Source of the DNA: RGIG9379 sp031553005
GTDB taxonomy: Bacteria > Bacteroidota > Bacteroidia > Bacteroidales > Paludibacteraceae
Direction of reading: 5' to 3'
DNA: 32,019 bases
Assembly: GCA_031553005.1 (NCBI GenBank)
Contig: JAVBMA010000033.1
Span: forward strand, 1 to 32,019
In this document: positions 1 through 7,147 of the stretch, in pieces
How the letters are laid out: each line of letters opens with the position of its first letter
How positions within the stretch are numbered: position 1 is the stretch's first letter
The notes under the pieces: generated by a model
The model's database searches: none
Seen by the model: only the letters and a program-made list of their open reading frames with translations
Told to the model about the DNA's origin: nothing
Made by a program: the position numbers and the translations under genes

Positions 1-115
1 TATCTTTATATTTCTGTTTTGACGGGGGGGTTTCCCCCCCGCTTCCATTCCTACATAGCAAACTGAGAACGTAGGTCTTTCCGAATGGAACGAAAGTGGA
101 ATGAGGAATCTCCAA
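1..115. repeat. Partial palindromic intergenic element (right half)
   Basis: A G7-TTT-C7 hairpin at 24-40 is followed at about 91-113 by the motif ggaacgaaagtgga-atgaggaatct, which also ends the elements at 2195-2489 and 5471-5682. I read this as the right half of one such element whose left half is outside the window. No gene is visible in 1-216. Confidence 0.5.
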
Positions 116-142
116 ATAACAGTTTGAAATGTAGGGGTATTT

Positions 143-207
143 AACGAAAAGACTTTAACGAAAAGACTTTCCAAGTTTTCAAAACTTGGAAAGTCTTTTC
201 GTTTTTT
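143..207 (+). terminator. Perfect 23-bp inverted repeat followed by a T-run
   Basis: Positions 157-179 and 181-203 are exact reverse complements separated by one base, and seven T follow the right arm on the plus strand. The first 14 bases of the left arm are also present as a direct repeat at 143-156. The T-run makes it a terminator for a plus-strand gene left of the window. The hairpin also lies just past the stop of the minus-strand gene at 217, so it may work in both directions. Confidence 0.6.
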
Positions 208-216
208 TAATACCTT

Positions 217-1245
217 TTAGAATCCAAATCGGTAGTTAGCCGAAAGTAATCCCGAATACCTGCCTCCGAGTAGTCCGATTTCGGTGCGGAACTGCCAACG
301 TTTATTTGGTTGGAATTGCGCTCCGATAAGTCCGGTAAAATTGTGTGTCGGACGTTTTTTAAGGGAGTAGCTCACAATTGTCTTATCTATCTCATCGTTT
401 ATTTCAGGCAGGTTCTCTTCCAATTTTCCGGCTACGGTTTTCATAAGCTCGTATTGGGCAAGCGACATATCCGGATAGTCTGATTTACTGCTGTTGATAA
501 TCGTTTCCAGTTTGTCTCCCGTAAGGTCGGGAGCTACGTCTTTAAGGTAAATATCACCTTCGGTTGTTTTATTCAGGATAAGGTAGGTGGCTCCCAGCCA
601 AACGGCAATGTTGCGGTCACGTTTCGAGAAGTGGAATGTATATCCGATGCGCGGGCTGAGCATTTGTGTGTTTACAGCCGACTTCATCTGGGGGAATTGA
701 GACCATGCGCAGTTGTAATCTGCCGTAAAAAACCAGTTATTAATACCCGATGCAACAGTCCCTCCCAATCCGTAGGAAAAACCTTGAAAGTCCTCTTCTG
801 CTGAAAGCTCAATCGGCGATGAAAGTTCAATTTCGGTTTGCACCCATGTTGCGCCGATTATTCCGTATATATTAAAGAACGGAAGTATCCACGCATCTAC
901 ACGTACATTAATATTTTGGGCGTGCGCTTTGGTCTCTTTGAATTTTACAATACTGTCCAGGCTATACATGGTTCCGCCGTTGAACCCTACTTTAAGGTCG
1001 CTGATATTAACATCCTGAACCCCGGCATACGTATTTACCATAACACCGATCGGGTAGGGAAGTGTGAATCCGCGCTTTTGCACATTCTTTCCTAATATGG
1101 GAAGTTTATACGGATAAGGAGTATTTCGCAGGCTATCGGCATATGCATCATCTCCTGTTACTTTTACCCCTGCGCCACCGGCTTGTGCAAAAACGGCAAC
1201 AGGTGTAAACAGCGCAATGATTAATATCAGCAAAATATTTTTCAT
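217..1245 (-). CDS. Putative outer-membrane beta-barrel protein
   Basis: I do not recognise a named family. The 342-residue product starts with a typical signal peptide (basic MKN, a hydrophobic run, cleavage after AVFAQA). The mature part is rich in alternating aromatic/hydrophobic strands with many Gly, Tyr and Phe, and it ends in SANYRFGF, a C-terminal aromatic signal typical of proteins inserted by the BAM complex. A charged stretch around residues 230-285 looks like an extracellular loop or small helical insert. It therefore probably sits in the outer membrane as a barrel, with unknown cargo. It lies 28 bp downstream of the other barrel gene at 1274-1996 on the same strand, so the two are probably co-transcribed. 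The barrel call is fairly sure; transport is inference. Confidence 0.65.
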   Translation of the reverse strand: MKNILLILIIALFTPVAVFAQAGGAGVKVTGDDAYADSLRNTPYPYKLPILGKNVQKRGFTLPYPIGVMVNTYAGVQDVNISDLKVGFNGGTMYSLDSIVKFKETKAHAQNINVRVDAWILPFFNIYGIIGATWVQTEIELSSPIELSAEEDFQGFSYGLGGTVASGINNWFFTADYNCAWSQFPQMKSAVNTQMLSPRIGYTFHFSKRDRNIAVWLGATYLILNKTTEGDIYLKDVAPDLTGDKLETIINSSKSDYPDMSLAQYELMKTVAGKLEENLPEINDEIDKTIVSYSLKKRPTHNFTGLIGAQFQPNKRWQFRTEIGLLGGRYSGLLSANYRFGF

Positions 1246-1273
1246 AAGTAAATAATTAAAAATTACGGATTTA

Positions 1274-1996
1274 TTATTCTTGGTTGTTTATTTTCGGTTT
1301 GGTGGTTGCGACAATCGGGATACCAACTCCGAACTGGATAAACATATTCTTTCCGTCCAGTACTTTATCCTTATATAAGTCGGTAAAGCTTTGTGTATAG
1401 CGGAAGTTGAGTTGTACACCTTTCCCTTTCATAAAACGGTACTGTACGTCTATTGCGACGCCTGCGTCAATCAGGTTTGTATCGTCATTCGACTTTATTT
1501 TATAAGATAAATTTCCATCGTTAACCGATGTTTCGTAAGTGTCATGGGCAATCATCCGGAAACCTATCATTGGTCCTAATCCGACCGACCATGACGGTCC
1601 GAAGAAATAACGCATCAAAGGTGATATTTCAAAATAAGTCAGGTCGCGTTTTACGTTTGAAGCATCCGCTAATATAAGAGAATCTGTACTTAAAGAATTT
1701 CCGGGCATATCCATATTACTAGCTCCTTTGGGCGATTTGAATACGATATAATTCTGAAGCAACCAAGGGCTGTCTCCCCATAGTTTAATATCGGTATATG
1801 CACCAAGTACCAGTCCTAAATGTGGAGTCCAACTGCCCGAATGTGTAATATACGAGTCTTGCGCCCCTACAAACAAGCCCAATTTGAATTTATCCGTTTC
1901 TATTTTTTTTCCGAAAATTAAAGCAATAAGGGCTTGCGAATGAACTGATGTTGTTGTAATTGATAATAATAGTAAAAGTATGATTCGTCTTTTCAT
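1274..1996 (-). CDS. Putative outer-membrane beta-barrel protein (porin-like)
   Basis: I place the start at the internal ATG giving MKRRIILLLLLSITTTSVHSQ, a classic signal peptide; an upstream in-frame ATG would add eight residues (MSVYRYLC) in front and spoil it. The mature protein of about 220 residues has repeated amphipathic strands (for example LGLFVGAQDSYI, YFEISPLMRYFFG, SVGLGPMIGFRMI, VAIDVQYRFM, FIQFGVGIPIV), the pattern of small outer-membrane barrels of the OmpA/porin-like superfamily. It ends with a short polar tail (TTKPKINNQE) rather than a terminal Phe. It is the first gene of a likely pair with the barrel gene 28 bp downstream. The substrate is unknown. Confidence 0.6.
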   Translation of the reverse strand: MKRRIILLLLLSITTTSVHSQALIALIFGKKIETDKFKLGLFVGAQDSYITHSGSWTPHLGLVLGAYTDIKLWGDSPWLLQNYIVFKSPKGASNMDMPGNSLSTDSLILADASNVKRDLTYFEISPLMRYFFGPSWSVGLGPMIGFRMIAHDTYETSVNDGNLSYKIKSNDDTNLIDAGVAIDVQYRFMKGKGVQLNFRYTQSFTDLYKDKVLDGKNMFIQFGVGIPIVATTKPKINNQE

Positions 1997-2060
1997 GCAT
2001 AGATATCTATAAACAGACACAAACTTTTAACTAAACAAGAATTGAATGTGAATTGTTCTT

Positions 2061-2091
2061 AGGGGAAAGGTGAAAAGTGAAAGGTGAAAAA
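2061..2091 (+). repeat. GTGAAA-rich purine tract
   Basis: The plus strand reads as repeats of (A)GTGAAA with a leading AGGGGAAAG. The same tract appears in opposite orientation at 2551-2623, so the pair brackets the palindromic element between them. Related tracts lie at 15068-15107 and 16616-16650. Confidence 0.6.
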
Positions 2092-2194
2092 GAATATTGT
2101 AGATTTTTTTTTCAATAAGGATATTGAAAAAAATGAGAAGTTTTGAAAAATATAGAATAGTACAATACCGGGAGTTAATTTAGGCTGAATAAGC

Positions 2195-2489
2195 GATATT
2201 CCTCACTCCATTGCGTTTCGTTCGGAAAGACAGCCGGTTATAATTATATTGAGGGAGGAGAAAGAAGCTGTCCAAAAAGTCTTTTTACCACAAAGGACAC
2301 AAAGTTTTACACTAAAGAACACAAAGAATGCTGGTTGATTATCAGGATATTGTGAGCTTTGTGAATTTCCTTTGTGTCCTTTGTGGTAAAGAATATAGGC
2401 TTTTGGGACAACCCCTTTCTTCTCCCATACTTTCTTCTGTTATAAGTCAGTAAGTCTTTCCGAATGAAACGTAGTGGAGTGAGGAATCT
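2195..2489. repeat. Large nested palindromic intergenic element
   Basis: The roughly 295 bp element is an imperfect inverted repeat over its whole length. The outer arms carry the cctcactcc / ggagtgagg motif shared with the elements at 5471-5682 and 23592-23803. Inside, 2284-2304 and 2370-2390 are exact 21-bp reverse complements, and further weaker pairs are seen at 2253-2264 with 2415-2426, 2269-2279 with 2400-2410, and 2320-2326 with 2357-2363. No transposase is encoded. It occupies the gap between two minus-strand genes and could fold into a long hairpin if transcribed. The rest of 2021-2604 holds only the GTGAAA tracts and AT-rich sequence. Confidence 0.75.
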
Positions 2490-2550
2490 GTCCCCTATTG
2501 AGAACTAATAAAATTAGAAAATTTTCTTATCCTATAGTTAAGCTATTAAC

Positions 2551-2623
2551 TTTCCCCTTTCCCCTTTTCAATTTTCAATTTTCCCCTAAAGAAGCTTTCA
2601 CCTTTCAATTTTCACCTTTCACT
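2551..2623 (-). repeat. GTGAAA-rich tract overlapping a gene end
   Basis: Read on the minus strand, this is a run of GTGAAA/GGTGAAAATT units. The last codons and stop of the thioredoxin-fold gene (V-K-G-E-N-stop) are made from the first units, so the repeat supplies that protein's C-terminal tail. Confidence 0.6.
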
Positions 2624-3735
2624 TGAAGAAATTTTCTGACTTTGTCCAAGCTCAAGTCTTTCCCAATAATATCGCCCTCTTCATTAATCAGGTAATTGGT
2701 CGGAAGTTGGGTTACATTATATGTTATTGCGGTACTGAGGGATGAATCGTTTACACAAACCCAAGGTAGGTTTTCGACCGTTTTTTTCCAATAAGCGACA
2801 TCTTTGTCGAAAGAAACCTGATAGATTTCAAAACCTTTCTTGTGGTTTTTGGAATAGAGGTCGCGGAGGTCTATTATATCATAAGGAGTTAATTGCAGAT
2901 AAGAGCAAAAATCCAGCAGGATGGTTTTCCCGTTCAATGAAGAGAGTGAAAATCTTTTATCGTTTTTATCCGGTAGATTAATGTCGATGTACCCGATTGA
3001 ATTTTCTTCCGCAAATTTATCCAGATTCTCTTTTCTTATGGATTCTTGTCCATACGTAACAAGGTTATGCAGTTGTTTTGTCCGCAATGACTCTTTGTGG
3101 TAAATATTCCATGCCGTTGCAATAGCCCCGTAATACTTTAAATCTTCTTTGTCGGAAAGTGTGAACGGCGTGATATTATATGTCAGTTTTTGGAATATGG
3201 CAAAGTATGCAACCGGCGATTTGGGATCTTCAACAATAATTTTCTTTACCTGCTCCTTATAATCTTTTACAATATAGAAAATGACCGAATACAAAGAATC
3301 TTTGGAAATAGTTTGTTGTGTTTCAAAATCTTCTTTTTCCTTTCTGATTTGGCTGTTTGTTTGGTTTGCAATTCGGATAAGTTCTCTTATCCGGACATTT
3401 GCATCCGAACCGGTTATAATATAATTAGCCATGGAGTCGGCAGATGCCGAAATAGTTACACCCTTGTCTGATTCGGCAACCAAATGTATTTGATTTTTTC
3501 CCAGACGGAGCTTGTAAAATTCGGGATTGGAATGAATGGGAAGGTTCATTGTAAAATCGCCCGTTTCCGGTAATATAACAGAATCGATAACAGTTTGCTC
3601 GTCCAGTCCGTTTTTTTCCAAAAACAAGACCTGCCCTTCGGCTCCCTTTATGGTTCCGTGCACTTCAAACGCTTCCTTTTTTTTACAGGAAAAAAGGGAA
3701 AAAACAATCAATATGCAACAAGTTATTCTATACAT
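2605..3735 (-). CDS. Thioredoxin-fold lipoprotein lacking the CxxC active site
   Basis: The 376-residue product has a lipoprotein signal with lipobox LFSC (Cys17) followed by KKK. Residues about 22-110 resemble the DUF4369 domain that precedes AhpC/TSA or TlpA-like domains in Bacteroidetes (EVHGTIKGAEGQVLFLEKNG). A helical middle follows, and from about residue 255 comes a thioredoxin-like domain: GKTILLDF, VSFDKDVAYWKKTV, and the cis-Pro region QLPTNYLINEEGDIIG. The usual WCxPC is absent; the aligned segment is DFCSYLQLTPYD, so both redox cysteines are gone. It is probably anchored in a membrane facing the periplasm or surface and acts in binding rather than disulfide exchange. The fold is confident; the role is open. 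Confidence 0.8.
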   Translation of the reverse strand: MYRITCCILIVFSLFSCKKKEAFEVHGTIKGAEGQVLFLEKNGLDEQTVIDSVILPETGDFTMNLPIHSNPEFYKLRLGKNQIHLVAESDKGVTISASADSMANYIITGSDANVRIRELIRIANQTNSQIRKEKEDFETQQTISKDSLYSVIFYIVKDYKEQVKKIIVEDPKSPVAYFAIFQKLTYNITPFTLSDKEDLKYYGAIATAWNIYHKESLRTKQLHNLVTYGQESIRKENLDKFAEENSIGYIDINLPDKNDKRFSLSSLNGKTILLDFCSYLQLTPYDIIDLRDLYSKNHKKGFEIYQVSFDKDVAYWKKTVENLPWVCVNDSSLSTAITYNVTQLPTNYLINEEGDIIGKDLSLDKVRKFLQVKGEN

Positions 3736-3819
3736 CGTTGGATTATGTCAATGCTTGATAAACAGAATTTTATATCTATATATGTCGTTTTTTTGTATCT
3801 TGATTCTTAAAACTCAATA

Positions 3820-3827
3820 CAAAAATA
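3820..3827 (-). promoter_or_regulatory. Possible -7 box of the thioredoxin-fold gene
   Basis: CAAAAATA here is TATTTTTG on the minus strand, matching the Bacteroidetes TAnnTTTG box about 85 bp before the start at 3735. I see no clear upstream TTTG, so this is weak. Confidence 0.3.
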
Positions 3828-3889
3828 CGGAATAGTTTAGTTACTCTTTTCTATGTTTATGAAAAGAAATATTTTTTTAGTGTTTATTA

Positions 3890-3920
3890 TTTGTTGAAGA
3901 CTTCATTTGTTATATCTTTG
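3890..3920 (+). promoter_or_regulatory. metK promoter (Bacteroidetes -33/-7)
   Basis: TTTG at 3890-3893 and TATCTTTG at 3913-3920 are separated by 19 bp, an exact fit to the Bacteroidetes primary sigma consensus TTTG-N19-21-TAnnTTTG. Transcription would start near 3926, immediately upstream of the candidate riboswitch. Confidence 0.8.
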
Positions 3921-3927
3921 TGACGAT

Positions 3928-3990
3928 AAATGTGGATGGATTTGGCTGATTGCAACCACTTGAAAAAAATGCTAAAAAACGACACTGCTT
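3928..3990 (+). promoter_or_regulatory. Probable SAM-II-class riboswitch in the metK leader
   Basis: A four-pair stem GTGG (3932-3935) with CCAC (3956-3959) closes a loop containing GATTT and ATTGCAA, followed by an A-rich linker and GCTAAAAA (3971-3978). In the published SAM-II class the stem, the GAUUU...AUUGCAA loop and the 3' GCUAAAAA occur in the same order and at similar spacing. The second pseudoknot helix is not obvious by eye, so the class assignment is likely but not certain. Its position, just after the promoter and about 100 nt before the SAM synthetase start, fits feedback by SAM. Confidence 0.65.
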
Positions 3991-4093
3991 TTTACATATT
4001 CGACCTGCCAAAATTCATTCCCAGTAAATTATGTTTCACTTTTAATCGTTGAACGGCTTCAGAATCGTTTGAGGTTAATTAATAATTTTTACT

Positions 4094-5377
4094 ATGGGAT
4101 ACTTTTTTTCGTCCGAATCAGTATCGGAAGGGCATCCGGACAAAGTTGCCGACCAGATTTCCGATGCAATCCTTGATAATTTTTTAGTATTGGATCCGAA
4201 TTCCAAAGTTGCTTGCGAAACCCTTGTTACCACAGGTCAGGTTGTGTTGGCAGGTGAGGTGAAAACCAGTACATATATAGATGTACAGACAATTGCGCGT
4301 AATGTGATTAACCGGATTGGTTATACCAAAAGCGAATATATGTTTGACGGGAATTCCTGCGGGATTTTCTCGGCAATACACGGGCAGTCGCCCGATATTA
4401 ACCGTGGGGTAGAACGTTCCGACCCTTACAATCAGGGAGCCGGAGACCAGGGGATGATGTTTGGTTATGCTTGCGATGAAACGGATAACCTGATGCCTAT
4501 TTCGCTGGATTTGTCTCATGCTTTATTGATTGAATTGGCTGCTATCCGCAGGGAAGGGAAGGAGATGAAATACCTTCGTCCCGATGCAAAATCGCAGGTT
4601 ACTATCGAGTATGGGGATGACAATAAGCCGAAGAGGATAGATGCTATTGTTATTTCTACGCAACATGATGAGTTTATTTTGGCCGGAAACGGTAAAACTC
4701 AATTACAGGCGGATGAAGAAATGGTTGCATTGATTAAAAAGGATGTGCAGGATATTTTGCTTCCCCGCGTGATTGCTAAAGACAGTCAGTTTGCCGCTCT
4801 TTTTAAAGATGACTATAAACTGCATGTAAATCCGACTGGTAAGTTTGTAATCGGCGGGCCTCACGGAGATACGGGATTGACCGGGCGTAAGATTATTGTA
4901 GATACTTATGGCGGAAAAGGGGCTCACGGCGGTGGTGCATTCTCGGGTAAAGACCCTTCGAAGGTAGACCGCTCGGCAGCTTATGCAGCCAGACACCTTG
5001 CCAAGAATATTGTTGCTGCCGGGCTTGCTTCGGAAGTATTGGTTCAGGTAGCTTATGCTATTGGAGTAGCCGAACCTATGAATTTATATATCAATACGTA
5101 TGGTACTGCAAAAGTTAACCTTTCCGATGGCGAAATTGCTAATAAAATAAAAGAGAGCGGACTGTTCGATATGCGCCCTAAAGCGATTGAAGACCGTTTG
5201 AAATTACGGAATCCTATTTACGAAGAGACAGCTTCTTACGGGCATGTCGGACGTACTCCGGAAACAAAAGTTAAGAAATTTATCGACAGCAACGGAAATG
5301 AAATTATAAAAGAAGTGGAGCTTTTTACTTGGGAGAAAACAGATAAGAAAGAAGAAGTTCGGAAACTTTTTTTATAA
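4094..5377 (+). CDS. metK: S-adenosylmethionine synthetase
   Basis: The enzyme makes SAM from methionine and ATP in the cytosol, releasing phosphate and pyrophosphate. The 427-residue product starts MGYFFSSESVSEGHPDK, with catalytic His14 and metal-binding Asp16. The ATP-site GAGDQG is at 115-120 (Asp118), and the phosphate-loop segment GGGAFSGKDPSKVDRSAAY follows in the C-terminal half. It is longer than the 384-residue E. coli enzyme, as is usual in Bacteroidetes, with extra sequence in the central domain and at the C-terminus. The gene stands alone: it has its own promoter and riboswitch-like leader upstream and a strong terminator 34 bp after the stop. It is convergent with gltD. Confidence 0.97.
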   Translation: MGYFFSSESVSEGHPDKVADQISDAILDNFLVLDPNSKVACETLVTTGQVVLAGEVKTSTYIDVQTIARNVINRIGYTKSEYMFDGNSCGIFSAIHGQSPDINRGVERSDPYNQGAGDQGMMFGYACDETDNLMPISLDLSHALLIELAAIRREGKEMKYLRPDAKSQVTIEYGDDNKPKRIDAIVISTQHDEFILAGNGKTQLQADEEMVALIKKDVQDILLPRVIAKDSQFAALFKDDYKLHVNPTGKFVIGGPHGDTGLTGRKIIVDTYGGKGAHGGGAFSGKDPSKVDRSAAYAARHLAKNIVAAGLASEVLVQVAYAIGVAEPMNLYINTYGTAKVNLSDGEIANKIKESGLFDMRPKAIEDRLKLRNPIYEETASYGHVGRTPETKVKKFIDSNGNEIIKEVELFTWEKTDKKEEVRKLFL

Positions 5378-5410
5378 GTTGAAAGTTATTGAGAAAAGAT
5401 AATAATTATA

Positions 5411-5450
5411 TTTCGGGGTTTCACTTAAAGTGAAGCCCCGAATTTTTTTT
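5411..5450 (+). terminator. metK intrinsic terminator
   Basis: A 13-bp stem (5412-5424 with 5430-5442, one G:U pair) with a 5-nt loop is followed by eight T. It begins 34 bp after the metK stop. Confidence 0.92.
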
Positions 5451-5470
5451 GCAACGATGTTTCATTATCT

Positions 5471-5682
5471 GATTATTCGTAACATTGCCACTGATTTTAA
5501 AGATTCCTCACTCCACTTTGTTGCATTCGGAATGACTGATGTTTTCAGCGTGCAGAGGGAAGTGGAAAGCGGTGGCAAGGCCGCCGCTTTCCACTCTATA
5601 TTCTTACCTGTTGCGCAGTCATTCCGACCAAAAGGGAGGAATCACTTAAAAGCAATCTTTGATGGTGTGATTGCCAGATAAT
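5471..5682 (+). repeat. 212-bp palindromic element, copy A (MITE-like)
   Basis: The ends are imperfect inverted repeats (GATTATTCGTAACATTGCC at the left; the reverse complement of the right end begins ATTATCTGGCAATCACACC). The interior has the conserved motifs gattcctcactcc and cggaatgactgat. The central hairpin pairs agtggaaagcggtggc (5561-5576) with its complement at 5580-5595. A full-length second copy of equal size lies at 23592-23803 in the opposite orientation. The open frame across it (5430-5681) is repeat-derived and I do not call it a gene. It fills the gap between convergent metK and gltD. Confidence 0.8.
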
Positions 5683-5725
5683 TATAAATATTTTTGATGA
5701 GAAAGATATTATAATAACTCATTGT

Positions 5726-7141
5726 TTAGGAAAACGATTCTTCGATTGCCTGAGCCGCTTTCCGTCCGGAATCTATGGCGCGGACTACCAAACTGGCTCC
5801 CAGTGCGGCATCTCCTGCGGCAAAGATTTTATCAACCGAAGTCCGGTTGCCGGATTCTGTCTTTATGTTTTGCCTGCCGTCAAGCTCCAGCTTCAGTTCT
5901 TTGACCAATCCCTCCTGAACGGGATGGACAAACCCCATAGCAATAAGTACAAGGTCGGCATGAATAATCTCCTTCCGCCCGGTATAATTAATCTTGCGGC
6001 TTCCGTCGGCAGCCGGAACCCATTCGACTTCTTCTATTTCAACGGCTTTTATTATTCCGTTTTCGCCCATAATTTTGCGGGTGTCGAGCGACCATCGGCG
6101 AATACAACCCTCTTCGTGCGAAGACGAGGTTTTAAGAACCATCGGCCAGACAGGCCAAGGCGTTTGAGGATTTTCTCCTTCCGGCGGTTTGGGCATTATC
6201 TCTATCTGGGTAACGCTTAATGCTCCTTGCCGGATTGATGTACCGACACAATCGCTACCTGTGTCTCCGCCTCCTATCACCAATACATTTTTACCTTTGG
6301 CAGAAATACGTTCCTCATCCGGAACCTGCGCTCCCGCCACAATCCGGTTTTGTTGTTTCAGGAAATCAAGGGCAAAGTAAATTCCTTTCAGGCCGCGCCC
6401 TTCCACTTTCAGGTCGCGCGGCACTCCGGAGCCGATACAAACGCATATTGCATCATACTCTTTCAACAATTCCTTAGCGGTAATATCCCTGCCGGCTTCC
6501 ACTCCCGTGATGAAATTGATGCCTTCTTCTTTCATCAGGCTGACACGGCGGTCGATTATATATTTTTCCAGCTTGAAATCCGGAATTCCCAATCGCAGCA
6601 ATCCACCGATAGCTTCATCTTTTTCATAAACAGTAACATTAAATCCTTTTTGATTCAGGCGGTTGGCAGCAGCAAGCCCGGAAGGTCCCGAACCGATTAC
6701 GGCTACCCGTTGTTTATGCCTGTGCGACGGAATCTGAGGTTTAATATACTTCTCTTCGAATGCTTTTTCGGCAACAGAGGCTTCATTCTCGCGTATCGTG
6801 ACCGCCTCGTGCGACAGCGCCAGAACGCAAGATTTTTCGCAAAGAGCCGGACATAGCTTTCCCGTAAATTCGGGAAAGTCATTAGTCTGCGAGAGAATTT
6901 TGTAAGCCTCTTCCCATTTGCCTTTACTGAGGGCATCCTGCCATTCGGGCTGACGATTGCCGAGCGGGCATGCCCAATGGCAGAACGGTACTCCGCAATC
7001 CATACAACGCGAGGCTTGCAAGCGGCGTCCTTCCGAATTGAGCGATAATTCAACTTCTTTATAGTCTCTGATTCGCTCTGTGAGAGACCGGTATCCGGAC
7101 TCTTTTCGTCCTGTTTCTAAAAATCCTTTTGGGTTTCCCAT
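5726..7141 (-). CDS. gltD: Glutamate synthase (NADPH) small subunit
   Basis: This beta subunit passes electrons from NAD(P)H through FAD and iron-sulfur clusters to GltB for conversion of 2-oxoglutarate plus glutamine to two glutamate. The 471-residue product shows N-terminal cluster cysteines (RCMDCGVPFCHWACP and LCPALCEKSC) in the first 110 residues. An FAD-binding Rossmann motif VAVIGSGPSGLAA follows near 146-158, then an NADPH motif VLVIGGGDTGSDC near 286-298, and a C-terminal FAD-contact segment IFAAGDAALGASLVVRAI. The length matches the family. It follows gltB by only 6 bp and is the last gene of the nitrogen cluster. I see no intrinsic terminator after it; the palindromic element at 5471-5682 may serve for both convergent genes. 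Confidence 0.96.
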   Translation of the reverse strand: MGNPKGFLETGRKESGYRSLTERIRDYKEVELSLNSEGRRLQASRCMDCGVPFCHWACPLGNRQPEWQDALSKGKWEEAYKILSQTNDFPEFTGKLCPALCEKSCVLALSHEAVTIRENEASVAEKAFEEKYIKPQIPSHRHKQRVAVIGSGPSGLAAANRLNQKGFNVTVYEKDEAIGGLLRLGIPDFKLEKYIIDRRVSLMKEEGINFITGVEAGRDITAKELLKEYDAICVCIGSGVPRDLKVEGRGLKGIYFALDFLKQQNRIVAGAQVPDEERISAKGKNVLVIGGGDTGSDCVGTSIRQGALSVTQIEIMPKPPEGENPQTPWPVWPMVLKTSSSHEEGCIRRWSLDTRKIMGENGIIKAVEIEEVEWVPAADGSRKINYTGRKEIIHADLVLIAMGFVHPVQEGLVKELKLELDGRQNIKTESGNRTSVDKIFAAGDAALGASLVVRAIDSGRKAAQAIEESFS

Positions 7142-7147
7142 AATTGC

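Noticed and set aside
24..40. Phase-variable homopolymer switch (G7 and C7)
   Set aside because: The runs are in a non-coding palindromic element and not near a start codon or inside a gene visible here.
2061..2623. CRISPR-like or tandem-repeat array
   Set aside because: Units are short, irregular and inverted, without unique spacers or cas genes.
5430..5681. Open frame of 83 codons downstream of metK
   Set aside because: It overlaps the metK terminator and the palindromic element, and its likeness to the frame at 23554-23805 follows from the shared repeat DNA.
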